Shown here one piece after another: positions 24,393-34,681 of a stretch of DNA of 64,000 nucleotides. The DNA is from an uncultured Paracoccaceae bacterium (lineage in GTDB: Bacteria; Pseudomonadota; Alphaproteobacteria; Rhodobacterales; Rhodobacteraceae). A program made the position numbers and the translations under genes. The stretch covers positions 310,001-374,000 of the forward strand of contig CANMTD010000001.1 of the NCBI GenBank assembly GCA_947500775.1. Direction: 5' to 3'. The notes below the pieces were generated by a model, which was not told the origin of the DNA, did no database searches, and saw only the letters and a list, made by a program, of their open reading frames with translations. Each line of letters opens with the position of its first letter. The first letter of the stretch is position 1.

Positions 24393-25930
24393 CCACGGCG
24401 CAGGGCGCGCCGGAACTCTGACAGTTTGAACGCGCCCAGCAGGTGGCCCAGCCCGAAATAGCTGACCATTCCAATGCCGACCAAAGCGGCCAGCGCGGCA
24501 TAGCGAATTGATCCGCCCGCCAGCCACGGGGCCAGAACCTGCGCGGCCACGATCAGAATGCCGCCCATCAGAAGGGCGGCCAGAATGATCCGCCAGATGC
24601 GCGCATGAAAACGCCCGTCGATATGCGCCGCCCCGCCCATGTCACGCGACCCGCGCCACAGCAGCAGCACCATGGCCCATGCGGCCAGAGTCGTGCCGAT
24701 GGCGGCGGCCAGATAGCCGATAAAAGGGGCCAGCCCGATGGCCAGCACCGCATTCACCACCAGCGCCACCAGCGCATAGTAAAATGGTGCTCTGGTATTC
24801 TCGCGGGCGAAGAACAGCGGCTGCAGAACCTTCTGGATGACAAAGGCGGGCAGGCCCAGACCATAGATCGCCACGGCGGCGGCGGTGGCGGCGGTATCCT
24901 CGGGGCCAAAGGCGCCGCGCTGAAACAGCACGCCGATCAGCGGGCCGGGAATGGCGATCAGCGCGATGGCCGCGGGGATGGTCAGGGCAAGGGACAGCTC
25001 GCCCGCGCGGTTGAACGCATCCTGCCCGCCCGCGGTATCCTCGGCCCGCAGGCGCCGTGACAGATCGGGCAACAGAACCACCCCGATGGCGATGCCCACC
25101 ACCCCCAGCGGCAGTTGATACAGCCGGTCGGCATAGTTCAGCCAGGCGATGGCGCCGTCGAAAAAGCTGGCGACCTGACGTCCGACCAGCAGGTTGACCT
25201 GCACGACCCCGCCGGCCAAGGCCGCAGGTCCCGCGATGATTGCCAGACGTTTCAGCTCGGGCGTCAGGCGGGGGCGGCGCAATGTCATCGGGAACCCGGC
25301 CCGTGCCGCCGCCCGCCAGACCAGCGCCATCTGCGCCACACCGGCAACCGGCACGGTCCAGGCCAATGTGTCGCCCAGCGGCCAGCCCAGAACGCTGCCC
25401 AGCATCATGGCGCTGATGAACAGGATATTCAGCAGAACCGGCGCGGCGGCAGCGGCCACGAACCGCCCCGTGGCGTTCAATATTCCTGACAGCAGCGCCG
25501 CCAGCGAAATGAACAGGATATAGGGAAAGGCGATGCGCCCGAAATGCACCGCCAGATCGAACCTGTCGTCGGCGGCAAACCCCGATGCCATCGCCAGCAC
25601 CAGCCACGGCATCGCCAGTTGCGCCAACAGGGTGAACAGGATCAGGATGAAACTGAGACCCGCAAAGGCATCGCGCGCAAAGCCTGCGGCATCTTCTTCG
25701 CCCTCCAGCTTTTTGGAAAACATCGGCACGAAGGCCATGTTGAACGCCCCTTCGGCAAAGAAGCGGCGGAACATGTTGGGCAGGGAAAAGGCGATCAGAA
25801 ACGCCTCGGCCACCGGGCCCGATCCCAGATAGGCCGCAATCAGAATGTCCCGGACAAAGCCCAGAACGCGGCTAAGCATGGTCCACAGGCCAACCGTCAT
25901 GAACCCTGACACCAGCCGCACCGGACGCAT
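24389..25930 (-). CDS. murJ: lipid II flippase MurJ (MviN)
   Basis: 513-residue polytopic protein of the MOP exporter superfamily with about 14 helices. The N-terminal segment GLWTMLSRVLGFVRDILIAAYLG and SLPNMFRRFFAEGAFNMAFVPMF are diagnostic of MurJ, the latter containing conserved basic residues of the central cavity. It flips lipid II for peptidoglycan synthesis. Its ATG overlaps the glnD stop codon by one base (TGATG). The glnD-murJ pair is common in alphaproteobacteria. Confidence 0.95.
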   Translation of the reverse strand: MRPVRLVSGFMTVGLWTMLSRVLGFVRDILIAAYLGSGPVAEAFLIAFSLPNMFRRFFAEGAFNMAFVPMFSKKLEGEEDAAGFARDAFAGLSFILILFTLLAQLAMPWLVLAMASGFAADDRFDLAVHFGRIAFPYILFISLAALLSGILNATGRFVAAAAAPVLLNILFISAMMLGSVLGWPLGDTLAWTVPVAGVAQMALVWRAAARAGFPMTLRRPRLTPELKRLAIIAGPAALAGGVVQVNLLVGRQVASFFDGAIAWLNYADRLYQLPLGVVGIAIGVVLLPDLSRRLRAEDTAGGQDAFNRAGELSLALTIPAAIALIAIPGPLIGVLFQRGAFGPEDTAATAAAVAIYGLGLPAFVIQKVLQPLFFARENTRAPFYYALVALVVNAVLAIGLAPFIGYLAAAIGTTLAAWAMVLLLWRGSRDMGGAAHIDGRFHARIWRIILAALLMGGILIVAAQVLAPWLAGGSIRYAALAALVGIGMVSYFGLGHLLGAFKLSEFRRALRRG

Positions 25931-28749
25931 CAGGACAGGGCCCGTTCAGCGCCGGTTTCAATCGCCTCGCGCAGTTTCTTTTCCAGGGCTTCCTGTTTGG
26001 GTTGGGCGTGCAATTTCAGGCCGAACATGTCCTTGACATAGAAGCTGTCGACCGCCTGCGCGCCATAGGTCGCGATGACCGCCGAGGCGATGTAGATGTT
26101 GTTGTTGGCCAGCGTGCGGGCCAGATCGAACAGCAGGCCGGGCCGGTCGCGGGTGTCGACCTCGATGATCGTGTAAATCTCGGAGCCGTCGTTGTCGAAG
26201 GTGATCGAGGTGGGGAATTGGAACCCGCGTTCGCGCTTTTTCAGCTTGTCGCGGTCGGCCAGCTTGTCGCGCGGCACCACTTCGCCCATCAGGGTCTTGT
26301 CGATGATCTGGCGCAGGCGGGGCAGGCGGCTGGCCTCATAGGGGGCGCCTTCGGAATCCTGTATCCAGAACACCGCCGTGGCATAGCCATCTTTCGACGT
26401 ATAGGTGCGCGCGTCCACCACATTGGCCCCGACCAGCGCCAGCGCCCCGGCCAGACGGGCGAAAATGCCTGGATGATCGGACAGGGCGAAACAGACACGC
26501 GTGGCATCGCGATCTTCGTCCGGTTTCAGGTCGATGCGAATCTCATCGTCGCGAATATCTTTCAGCAGACCGGCAAACACCGCATGGGTTTCGGTCGGCA
26601 GCCCCTGCCAATAGGGGCCGTAATGACGCGCGGTTTCGACACGCAGGTCTTTCTTGTCCCATGTGGCCAGCGCCTCGCGCAGCGCCTTTTTGGATTCGGT
26701 TTCGCGGGTTTCGCGGTTGATCGCCTCCAGCCCGTTTTCCAGCCCGTTTGCGGTTTCGCGGTACAGGCTGCGCAGCAACTGGGCCTTCCAGTTGTTCCAG
26801 GTGCCCGGTCCCACGCCGCGAATGTCACAGACCGTCAGGACCGTCAGCAGATCAAGTCGCTTGGTGGTTTTCACCAGTTTGGCGAAATCGCGGACCGTGC
26901 GCGGGTCGGACAGGTCGCGTTTCTGGGCCATGTCGGACATCAGAAGGTGATAGCGGACCAGCCATTCGACGGTTTCGCAGTCGTCCGGTTTCAGCCCCAG
27001 ACGCGGCGCCACCTTGCGCGCGATCCGGGCGCCCAGAATGGAATGATCTTCGTCGCGGCCTTTGCCGATATCATGCAGCAGCAGGGCGACGTACAGCACC
27101 TTGCGATTGACCCCGGCCTTAAGGACGCGGCTGGCGATCGGCAATTCCTCGACCAGTTCCTCGCGCTCGATCTGCGCCAGGGTCGAGATACACTGAATCG
27201 TATGTTCGTCGACCGTATAGTGGTGGTAGACGTTGAACTGCATCATCGCCATGATCGGTTCAAATTCGGGGATAAAGGCGGCCAGAACCCCCAATTCGTT
27301 CATCCGCCGCAGCGCACGTTCCGGGTTGCCGTGTTTCAGCATCAGATCCAGAAAGATGCGCTGGGCCTCTTTGTTGGCGCGCATGTCATCGTCGATCAGG
27401 TCCAGATTGGCCGAAATCAGGCGCATGGCATCGGGGTGGATCAGCAATCCTGTGCGCAGGGCCTCTTCGAACACATGCAGGATGTTCATCGGCTTTTTCA
27501 GGAATTTCTTTTCATCTGAAATCGCCAGACGGCCTTTGACGACGACATAGCCGTCGCGCACCTTTTTGCGGCGGCGAAAGAGGCCCATCAGCATGGGTTC
27601 GCTTTTGACGTGGATCGCCTCCAGCCCGGTGACGAAAATCCGGGTCAGATCGCCGACGCGGGTCGCGTGACGGAAATAATCCTGCATGAAATGTTCAACC
27701 GCCCGTCGGCCGCCGTGATCGGTATAGCCAAGTCGTTGGGCAACCTCGATCTGCATGTCGAAGGTCAGTTGTTCCATGGCCCGGCCCGCGACCAGATGCA
27801 GGTTGCAGCGCACCGCCCAAAGAAAGCGTTCAGCGCGGCGGAACTCGCCGATCTCATCCTCGGTGAAAAAGCCCAGTTTGACCAGTTCGGCCTTGGTATC
27901 GACCTGATGCACGTATTTGGCGATCCAGAACAATGACTGCAGGTCGCGCAGCCCGCCTTTGCCCTCTTTCACGTTGGGTTCCAGCATATAGCGCTGATCG
28001 CCCTGCTTCTTGTGGCGTTCGTCGCGTTCGGCCAGCTTGGCCTCGACGAAATCGGCGGCGGTGGATTTGAACAGATCGTTCCACAGCCGTTCTTTCAGCT
28101 CGTCGGCCAGCGGGGCATAGCCGCCCAGATACCGGTGTTCCAACAGCGCCGTGCGGATGGTGTAATCTTCGCGTCCCAGCCGGATGCAGTCTTTGACCGT
28201 ACGGCTGGAATGGCCGACCTTCAGCCGCAGATCCCACAGGATATACAGCATGGATTCGATGACGCTTTCGGCCCAGGGGGTGATTTTCCAGGGCGTCAGG
28301 AACAGCAGGTCAACGTCCGAATGGGGCGCCATTTCCGCCCGCCCGTATCCCCCGACCGCCAATACCGAAATACGTTCGCCTTCGGTCGGGTTCGACAGCG
28401 GATGCAGCCGGTTCATGGCCACATCCAGCGTGACCTGAACGATGCAGTCGGTCAGATAGGAATAGGCGGCGATGGTTTCGGCGGCGGCGAATGGTTCGGC
28501 CTTGAACGCGGTTTCAATCGCCTCGGTGCCTGCCGCGCGCGCTTTGGACAACAGATCGACAACCGCAGACCGCACATCGCGTTTCTGCATGTCGTCATCC
28601 AGTGCCGCGTGCAGCGCCGCATCAAACGCTGCCCGGTCAAAGATGTCGATGGCCGGGCAAATCAGGGTCTTGGGGGCTGATCCGGACGGGGAAGGGGCAG
28701 CGCTGGGTTTAGAACCCGGCACCGCCAAATTTTCTTGGGGCAGGGTCAA
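25930..28749 (-). CDS. glnD: [protein-PII] uridylyltransferase/uridylyl-removing enzyme
   Basis: 939-residue bifunctional nitrogen sensor that uridylylates PII proteins when glutamine is low. The nucleotidyltransferase site is GGYGRAEM (133-140) and SDVD (144-147). A central HD domain carries ALLLHDIGKGRDEDHS for deuridylylation, and two ACT domains form the C-terminus (near HPGIFARLAGALALVGANV and RPGLLFDLARTLANNNIYI), which bind glutamine. Domain order and length fit GlnD. The first ATG overlaps the 3' end of the upstream lipoprotein gene by 41 bases; the first 25 residues are low-complexity Pro/Ser/Ala, so a later start is possible but no good ATG is visible. Confidence 0.96.
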   Translation of the reverse strand: MTLPQENLAVPGSKPSAAPSPSGSAPKTLICPAIDIFDRAAFDAALHAALDDDMQKRDVRSAVVDLLSKARAAGTEAIETAFKAEPFAAAETIAAYSYLTDCIVQVTLDVAMNRLHPLSNPTEGERISVLAVGGYGRAEMAPHSDVDLLFLTPWKITPWAESVIESMLYILWDLRLKVGHSSRTVKDCIRLGREDYTIRTALLEHRYLGGYAPLADELKERLWNDLFKSTAADFVEAKLAERDERHKKQGDQRYMLEPNVKEGKGGLRDLQSLFWIAKYVHQVDTKAELVKLGFFTEDEIGEFRRAERFLWAVRCNLHLVAGRAMEQLTFDMQIEVAQRLGYTDHGGRRAVEHFMQDYFRHATRVGDLTRIFVTGLEAIHVKSEPMLMGLFRRRKKVRDGYVVVKGRLAISDEKKFLKKPMNILHVFEEALRTGLLIHPDAMRLISANLDLIDDDMRANKEAQRIFLDLMLKHGNPERALRRMNELGVLAAFIPEFEPIMAMMQFNVYHHYTVDEHTIQCISTLAQIEREELVEELPIASRVLKAGVNRKVLYVALLLHDIGKGRDEDHSILGARIARKVAPRLGLKPDDCETVEWLVRYHLLMSDMAQKRDLSDPRTVRDFAKLVKTTKRLDLLTVLTVCDIRGVGPGTWNNWKAQLLRSLYRETANGLENGLEAINRETRETESKKALREALATWDKKDLRVETARHYGPYWQGLPTETHAVFAGLLKDIRDDEIRIDLKPDEDRDATRVCFALSDHPGIFARLAGALALVGANVVDARTYTSKDGYATAVFWIQDSEGAPYEASRLPRLRQIIDKTLMGEVVPRDKLADRDKLKKRERGFQFPTSITFDNDGSEIYTIIEVDTRDRPGLLFDLARTLANNNIYIASAVIATYGAQAVDSFYVKDMFGLKLHAQPKQEALEKKLREAIETGAERALS

Positions 28750-29890
28750 TCACAACCACCTGATTATTTCTGATTTCAGCAACGGCAAGCCCGCGCTGGT
28801 TCGTGCCATCACCGCGTAGCCGAAACACGCCATTAACGCCAGCAAATCCCTGCGATTGCGTCAGGGCAGAGGTGGTCAGCGCGCCAGAGTTTCCGCTGCT
28901 GACCAAGGCGCCGATGGCGGCAATGCCGTCATAGGCCAGACCGGCCAGCGGGTGGGACCGTTCACCATAAGCGGCCTGATACCGGGATTCGAACCGGGTG
29001 TTCAGTGCCGGATCGGGCAGGGCGAACCAACCGCCCTGAACGCCGGGCAGGGCCAGCGTCGATGGCGGAATGTCCCAGCGGGTCAGGCCGATGAATTTGG
29101 TCGCCTCGGGGTTCACGCCATTTTCCGGCAAAAGCTGCGCCAGCAAGGGCAGGGCCCCCGCGGTGTCGGCGGTAAAGAAAATCGCTTCGGCATCGGTGCT
29201 GCGGGTGGTGGCCGCGATGTTTGACACCGCCTGAACAACCCCGTTTTGCGAAAATTCATACGAGGCGACCCCGACCTGCGTGGCGCCGCTGTTGGAAATG
29301 GCGCGCTGAATCGCGCTGCGACCGACCTCGCCCGCGACGGTCTGGTCATGAACCACCATGATCCGGTCGCGTCCGGTCTTGGTCGCATAGCTGACCAGCC
29401 GATCGGCGGTGTTCTGAAACGTATTGCCCAGAACAAAGACATTGCCGCCCGCGATTTCGGTGTTGTTGGAAAAGCTCAGGACGTTGACGTTGCGTTTTGC
29501 CGCCGCCAGACCGGCGGCATTGGCCGCCTGGGCATAAAGCGGGCCCAGAATGATTTTGGCGCCGTCATTGACGGCCTGAGTGGCCGCCGTGCTGGCCTGC
29601 GCGGCACTACCTGCGGTGTTATAGACGCGCAGATCGATCTTCACCCCGTCCAGATCGGAAATGGCCAGCCGCGCCGCGTTTTCCAGTGACCGCGCCAGAA
29701 CGGCATCGCCCGTCTGGCCGGACCCGCCGGGCACCAGCAGGGCCACGGGAACGGCCTGGCGAGTGTTGATGCTGGGTCCGCCACCACCGCCCCCGGTGGC
29801 AATCGTATTGCACCCGGCAAGAGCAAATGAGGCAAGCACAACAGCAATCGGGGCCAATGACTTGCGGGCAGCCTTGAAAACGGCAAACAT
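28709..29890 (-). CDS. LppC/LpoA-like lipoprotein, penicillin-binding protein activator family
   Basis: 393-residue lipoprotein: signal sequence with lipobox LAGC (Cys27), then a glycine-rich linker and a periplasmic-binding-protein fold (VPVALLVPGGSGQTGDAVLA, IILGPLYAQAANAAG, NVNVLSFSNNTEIAGGNVFVLG, GLAYDGIAAIGALV). It resembles the C-terminal domain of LpoA and Leu/Ile/Val-type receptors. It is likely an outer-membrane or inner-membrane lipoprotein linked to cell-wall synthesis; the nearby murJ fits. It overlaps glnD by 41 bases. It diverges from rsmI across about 93 bases, an arrangement seen widely (LppC-rsmI-yraN). Confidence 0.85.
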   Translation of the reverse strand: MFAVFKAARKSLAPIAVVLASFALAGCNTIATGGGGGGPSINTRQAVPVALLVPGGSGQTGDAVLARSLENAARLAISDLDGVKIDLRVYNTAGSAAQASTAATQAVNDGAKIILGPLYAQAANAAGLAAAKRNVNVLSFSNNTEIAGGNVFVLGNTFQNTADRLVSYATKTGRDRIMVVHDQTVAGEVGRSAIQRAISNSGATQVGVASYEFSQNGVVQAVSNIAATTRSTDAEAIFFTADTAGALPLLAQLLPENGVNPEATKFIGLTRWDIPPSTLALPGVQGGWFALPDPALNTRFESRYQAAYGERSHPLAGLAYDGIAAIGALVSSGNSGALTTSALTQSQGFAGVNGVFRLRGDGTNQRGLAVAEIRNNQVVVIDPAPRKFGGAGF

Positions 29891-29983
29891 GGTTCATTCC
29901 CTCACTTCGGGTCACATCAAAACTTGGCCGGACACTACGCATTTCGCGCCACCAAGTAAACGTCAGAGAAGGCTTCCGTTCCC

Positions 29984-30844
29984 TTGCAAATTCTGCGCAC
30001 CCCTTTGGCGCCCGGCCTTTACTTCGTTGCAACGCCGATTGGCGCCGCGCGCGATATCACCCTGCGCGCGCTTGATATATTGGCCTCAGCCGATGTGATT
30101 ACCGCCGAAGATACCCGCACCGCCAAACACCTGATGCAGATCCATGGCATTGCGCTGGGGGATCGCCCGGTGATCGCCTATCACGAACACAGCGGCCCGG
30201 CGCAGCGCCAAAAGCTGGTCGATATGATCGCGGGCGGCAAATCGGTGGCCTACGCCAGCGAGGCGGGCACGCCGCTGGTCGCCGATCCGGGCTATCAACT
30301 GGCGCGCGCGGTGATCGACAGCGACCTGCCGGTGGTGACGGCGCCCGGGCCTTCGGCCGTATTGGCCGCGCTGACGGTATCGGGCCTGCCGACGGATCGT
30401 TTTTTCTTCGGCGGATTTCCACCTGCGGCCAAGGGCGCGCGGACCAGGATGCTGCGCGAACTGTCGGCGGTTCCCGCCACGCTGGTGCTCTACGAATCGC
30501 CCAAGCGCGTTCAGAAGCTGTTAACCGAACTTGTGCCACTCTTTGGTGCCGACCGCCGTGCGGTGGTGTGCCGCGAACTGACCAAACGGTTCGAGGAAAC
30601 CCAGCGCGGCACATTGGCGGAGCTGGTCGAGACCTTTCAGGACAGGACGGTCAAAGGCGAAATCGTCGTGCTGATCGACCGCCCCGGCGCGGTCGAGATG
30701 GACGAACAGACGGTGGAGGACGCATTGCGCACGGCCCTGCGGGACAAATCGGTCAAGGATGCCGCGGCCGAGGTTGCCGAGATGCTGAACCTGCCCCGGC
30801 GGCAGGTCTATCAAGAGGCGCTGAAGCTGGGCTCAAAGGAATGA
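29984..30844 (+). CDS. rsmI: 16S rRNA (cytidine1402-2'-O)-methyltransferase
   Basis: 286-residue tetrapyrrole-methylase-fold enzyme that methylates C1402 of 16S rRNA using SAM. The motifs LYFVATPIGAARDITLRALD, AEDTRTAKHL, YHEHS, ASEAGTPLVADPGY and GPSAVLAAL are typical of RsmI. The start is a TTG (29984), with AGAAGG upstream; no nearby ATG is in frame before the conserved core. It overlaps yraN by 4 bases (ATGA), so the two are coupled. Confidence 0.93.
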   Translation: MQILRTPLAPGLYFVATPIGAARDITLRALDILASADVITAEDTRTAKHLMQIHGIALGDRPVIAYHEHSGPAQRQKLVDMIAGGKSVAYASEAGTPLVADPGYQLARAVIDSDLPVVTAPGPSAVLAALTVSGLPTDRFFFGGFPPAAKGARTRMLRELSAVPATLVLYESPKRVQKLLTELVPLFGADRRAVVCRELTKRFEETQRGTLAELVETFQDRTVKGEIVVLIDRPGAVEMDEQTVEDALRTALRDKSVKDAAAEVAEMLNLPRRQVYQEALKLGSKE

Positions 30845-31194
30845 GCGGGGCGCTGTCCTATCACGCGGGCCGCGTGGCCGAAGATCGCGTGGCCGATCAC
30901 TATACCCGCGCGGGCATGGCCGTGCTGGCCCGGCGCTGGCGGGGGCAGGGCGGCGAGATTGACCTGATCATCGGCAACGGGGCGGCGCTGATCTTTGTCG
31001 AGGTCAAGAAAAGCCGCAGCTTCGCCCGCGCCGCCGAACGCATCAGCCCGCGCCAGATGGCGCGCATCCATGCCACGGCCTCTGAATTTCTGGCAACCCA
31101 ACCCAACGGCCAGTTGACCGAAGCGCGGTTCGATGTCGCCCTGATGGATGGCACCGGACAACTTGAGATGCTGGAAAACGCTTTCACCGCTTAA
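30841..31194 (+). CDS. YraN family (UPF0102) nuclease-like protein
   Basis: 117-residue protein of the YraN/UPF0102 family, a PD-(D/E)xK nuclease-like fold. [21 protein letters not shown] carries the Glu-Asp...Glu-x-Lys residues, and [23 protein letters not shown] the N-terminal Glu. The family has no settled role; links to DNA repair or competence have been proposed. It is coupled to rsmI by an ATGA overlap and sits ahead of gshB, matching a conserved alphaproteobacterial order. Confidence 0.9.
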   Translation: MSGALSYHAGRVAEDRVADHYTRAGMAVLARRWRGQGGEIDLIIGNGAALIFVEVKKSRSFARAAERISPRQMARIHATASEFLATQPNGQLTEARFDVALMDGTGQLEMLENAFTA

Positions 31195-31262
31195 GACGAT
31201 TGCATGGATTGAAACCCGGCGCCGCGCAGGCCATGTATGGCCGGAACCAGAAAGGGTTTTGC

Positions 31263-32207
31263 ATGCACCTGAAAATCGCCATCCAGATGGACCCGATCGC
31301 CGCTATCGATATCAATGCCGACAGCACCTTTCGCCTGGCAGAAGAGGCGCAGGCGCGCGGGCATTCGTTGTTTTTCTATACGCCGGACAAGCTGTACTGG
31401 GACAATGGCCGGGTCATGGCGCGCGGCTGGCCGTTGCAGGTGCGCCGGGTGCAGGGCGATCATTTCACGCTGGGCGACGAACAGGATATCGATCTGGGCG
31501 ACTGGGATGTGGTCTGGCTGCGTCAGGACCCGCCGTTCGACATGGGCTATATCACCACCACCCATCTGCTGGATCAGATTCACCCCGACACATTGGTGGT
31601 GAACGATCCGTTCTGGGTGCGCAACTTTCCCGAAAAGCTGTTGGTGCTGGAATTCCCCGATCTGATCCCGCCGACGATGATTGCCCGCGATCTTGGGGCA
31701 ATCCGCCGGTTCAAGGACGAACACGGCGACATGATCCTGAAACCACTGTACGGCAATGGCGGGGCGGGTGTGTTCCGGCTGGACCCCAACGACCGCAACC
31801 TGTCGTCGCTGCACGAGCTGTTTACCGGTCTCAGCCGTGAACCGCTGATCGCGCAGAAATTCCTGCCCGATGTGTCCAATGGCGACAAGCGGGTGATCCT
31901 TGTGAACGGCGATCCGGTGGGGGCGATCAACCGTGTTCCGGCAACCGGCGAAACCCGGTCCAACATGCATGTGGGCGGGCGGCCGGAAAAAGTGGCGCTG
32001 ACCGCTCGTGATCTTGAAATTTGCGCGGCCATCGGCCCGACCCTGCGCGACCACGGCCAGATATTTGTCGGGATCGACGTCATCGGCGACTATCTGACCG
32101 AGATTAACGTGACCTCGCCCACCGGCATTCAGGAGCTGGAGCGGTTCGATGGCATCAACGTGGCCGAAAAGATCTGGGAAGTGATCGAGGCCAAACGCGC
32201 GGGATGA
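31263..32207 (+). CDS. gshB: glutathione synthetase
   Basis: 314-residue ATP-grasp ligase joining gamma-glutamylcysteine and glycine to make glutathione. Visible: [20 protein letters not shown], the ATP loop [32 protein letters not shown] and [14 protein letters not shown] at the C-terminal end with metal-binding Glu/Asn. The ATG at 31263 ([11 protein letters not shown]) is preferred; the longer frame adds an unconserved leader, and AGGGTTTTGC precedes the start. It follows yraN by 68 bases and overlaps the next gene by 4 bases. A glutathione transferase gene lies 2.6 kb away. Confidence 0.95.
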   Translation: MHLKIAIQMDPIAAIDINADSTFRLAEEAQARGHSLFFYTPDKLYWDNGRVMARGWPLQVRRVQGDHFTLGDEQDIDLGDWDVVWLRQDPPFDMGYITTTHLLDQIHPDTLVVNDPFWVRNFPEKLLVLEFPDLIPPTMIARDLGAIRRFKDEHGDMILKPLYGNGGAGVFRLDPNDRNLSSLHELFTGLSREPLIAQKFLPDVSNGDKRVILVNGDPVGAINRVPATGETRSNMHVGGRPEKVALTARDLEICAAIGPTLRDHGQIFVGIDVIGDYLTEINVTSPTGIQELERFDGINVAEKIWEVIEAKRAG

Positions 32208-33115
32208 GCTGGCAGGGGGCGCTGCTGAGCCGCTGGCTAAGGTATACCGAACAGCGGGTCTTGGCGCAGGCCACCGATCCCGTCGATATGCGTCGCAGGT
32301 TCGAACGCAAAGCGCGGTTCTGGTTCTGGCCCCCGCTTGGTACGATATTCCGTTGGGTCGATCTGGCGGGCGGTGGCGCGCCATTGCCCGCGCTGTGGGT
32401 CGACGGCGCAAAGACCACCGCCACTGGCGCGATCCTGTATTTTCACGGCGGCGGGTATCTGGTCGGCAGCCCGCGCACCCACCGGGCGATGGTGGCCCGG
32501 ATTTCGGCGCTGTGCAGCCTGCCCGCCTGTCTGGTTCAATACCGGCTGGCGCCCGAGCATCCCTTTCCCGCCGCCCCAATGGACGCGATGCGCGCCTATC
32601 GGGCATTGCTGGCGACCGGAATACCGCCCGAACGCATCGTCTTGGGCGGTGACAGCGCGGGCGGCGGTTTGGCCCTGTCCTTGCTTGCGCAAATCTGCGC
32701 CGCGGACCTGCCCCGCCCGGCAATGGCTTTCGCGCTGTCGCCCTGGACCGATCTGACCCTGTCCGGCGACAGCTATCGGACCAACCGGTCATCCGAGGTT
32801 CTGTTGCCCCCCGGCCGTTTGGCGGAGTTGCGCGATTGGTATCTGCAAGGCGCCGCCGCGGATGATCCGCAAGCCTCGCCCCTGTTCGCCGACTTTACGG
32901 GTGCGCCGCCGGTGGCTTTGCTGGCCAGCGAGGCGGAGTTGTTGCTGGATGACAGCCGCCGGATGGGCAAGGAATTGACCGCGCAGGGCGTAACCGTGAC
33001 CACGCGGATTGAACCGGGTCTGCCGCATGTCTGGCCGTTTTTCGCACCGATGTTGCCCGAGGCGCGTCAAAGCCTGCGCTGGCTGGCCGGGCAGATCAGG
33101 GTGCGGATGGGTTAG
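32204..33115 (+). CDS. alpha/beta hydrolase, hormone-sensitive-lipase type
   Basis: 303-residue esterase-like protein. The oxyanion motif is HGGGY ([12 protein letters not shown]), the nucleophile elbow is GDSAGGG, and the catalytic His is in GLPHVWPFF. The Asp of the triad is not obvious: the usual site reads SEAELLLDD, where an Ala or Glu seems to replace Asp, so the third residue is uncertain. Substrates of the family are short acyl esters. It overlaps gshB by ATGA and its stop overlaps the yifB stop convergently. Confidence 0.85.
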   Translation: MSWQGALLSRWLRYTEQRVLAQATDPVDMRRRFERKARFWFWPPLGTIFRWVDLAGGGAPLPALWVDGAKTTATGAILYFHGGGYLVGSPRTHRAMVARISALCSLPACLVQYRLAPEHPFPAAPMDAMRAYRALLATGIPPERIVLGGDSAGGGLALSLLAQICAADLPRPAMAFALSPWTDLTLSGDSYRTNRSSEVLLPPGRLAELRDWYLQGAAADDPQASPLFADFTGAPPVALLASEAELLLDDSRRMGKELTAQGVTVTTRIEPGLPHVWPFFAPMLPEARQSLRWLAGQIRVRMG

Positions 33116-34620
33116 CCCCCCACCGCCAGCCGGAAACTGACCGCCTCGGCCACATGCGGTTTTCCGACATCGGCGGCACCGTCCAGATCGGCGATTGTGC
33201 GCGCCACCCGCAGCACCCGGTGATAGCCACGCGCCGACAGGCCGAACCGTTCGGCCACCTGTGCCAGCAGGGCGCGGCCCGCGTCGTCGGGGGTGGCGAT
33301 ATCCTCCAGCAACTGGCCCTCGGCGTCGGCGTTCACGCGGGCGCTGTCCTGCCCTTCGAACCGCGCCGATTGAATATCGCGCGCGGCGGCGACGCGTTGG
33401 GCGACATCGGCCGACGACTCGCCCGCCTCGGGCAGATCAAGGTCGGTATAGGCGACCGGTGGCACCTCGACCCGCAGGTCGAACCGGTCCATCAGCGGGC
33501 CCGAGATGCGCCCCAGATAATCCTCACCGCATTGCGGGACCCGGGCGCAGGCCCGCGCCGCATCGGCCAGATAGCCGCATTTGCAGGGGTTGGCCGCCGC
33601 CACCAGCAGGAACCGGCAGGGATATCGCATATGGGCGTTGGCGCGGGCCACGACCACCTCGCCGGTTTCGATCGGCTGGCGCAGGGTTTCCAGAACCGTG
33701 CGCGGGAATTCGGGGAATTCATCCATGAACAGAACGCCGTTGTGGGCCAGCGAAATCTCGCCCGGTTTGGCGCCGCGCCCGCCTCCGACAATCGCCGCCA
33801 TGGATGCTGTGTGATGGGGTTCGCGAAAGGGGCGGTCGCGCGAAATGCCGCCTTCGTCCAACAGCCCTGACAGGGAATGTATCATCGAGGTTTCCAGCGC
33901 CTCGGTTGCGGTCAGCGGCGGCAGGATGCCGGGCATGCGTGCGGCCAGCATGGATTTGCCCGACCCCGGCGCGCCCACCATCAGCAGGTGATGCCGCCCG
34001 GCGGCGGCGATTTCCAGCGCGCGTTTGGCACGTTCCTGTCCTTTCACGTCCCGCAGGTCGCGCAAGGGCGCACTGGCCGACACCTCGCCGGGATCGGCGG
34101 GGGGGATCGGCGTCTGGCCGGAATAATGGCGCACGACCTCGCCCAGGGACGCGGCCGCCAGCACCCGGGTCGCGCCGACCCATGCGGCCTCGGCGCCGCA
34201 GGCCTTGGGGCACAGCAGGCTGCACTCCGCCTCGGCCGCAGCCATGGCGGCAGGCAGCGCGCCGATGACCGGCACCAGGGACCCGTCCAGCGACATCTCG
34301 CCCAAAGCGACGGTTTCGGCGACCTCGGCCGCGGGCAGGACATCCAGTGCGGCCAGCAGGGCCAGCGCGATCGGCAGATCGAAATGCGATCCTTCCTTGG
34401 GCAGATCGGCGGGCGACAGGTTGATGGTGACGCGTTTCGACGGCAGGGCGATCGACATGGCGGTCAGGGCCGCGCGCACCCGGTCGCGGGCTTCGCTGAC
34501 GGCCTTGTCGGGCAGTCCGACAATGGAAAACGCGGGCAACCCGGCGGTGACGGCGCATTGCACCTCGACCAGACGGGCGTCGACCCCTTCGAAGGCCACC
34601 GTATAGGCCCGTGCAACCAT
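33112..34620 (-). CDS. YifB/ComM family Mg-chelatase-like AAA+ ATPase
   Basis: 502-residue protein with an N-terminal Lon-protease-like domain (CAVTAGLPAFSIVGLPDKAVSE and TINLSPADLPKEGSHFDLPIA) and a Mg-chelatase AAA+ module. Walker A is GAPGSGKS, Walker B region FMDEFPEF, and CKCGYLADAARACAR is a Cys-rich insert near the sensor. The C-terminal helical domain ends AEAVSFRLA. ComM of competent bacteria is a branch-migration helicase promoting integration of transformed DNA. The ATG at 34620 follows GGAG; an ATG at 34641 is possible. Confidence 0.92.
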   Translation of the reverse strand: MVARAYTVAFEGVDARLVEVQCAVTAGLPAFSIVGLPDKAVSEARDRVRAALTAMSIALPSKRVTINLSPADLPKEGSHFDLPIALALLAALDVLPAAEVAETVALGEMSLDGSLVPVIGALPAAMAAAEAECSLLCPKACGAEAAWVGATRVLAAASLGEVVRHYSGQTPIPPADPGEVSASAPLRDLRDVKGQERAKRALEIAAAGRHHLLMVGAPGSGKSMLAARMPGILPPLTATEALETSMIHSLSGLLDEGGISRDRPFREPHHTASMAAIVGGGRGAKPGEISLAHNGVLFMDEFPEFPRTVLETLRQPIETGEVVVARANAHMRYPCRFLLVAAANPCKCGYLADAARACARVPQCGEDYLGRISGPLMDRFDLRVEVPPVAYTDLDLPEAGESSADVAQRVAAARDIQSARFEGQDSARVNADAEGQLLEDIATPDDAGRALLAQVAERFGLSARGYHRVLRVARTIADLDGAADVGKPHVAEAVSFRLAVGG

Positions 34621-34681
34621 CCCCGTCTCCATTCCGACCACATGTTGCGGCCGGGTCTGAAGGCGGACTTCAGGCGGCGCA

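Noticed and set aside
26002-27519. A 505-codon open frame opposite glnD
   Set aside because: It is antisense to the ACT and HD domains of GlnD and carries no domain of its own.
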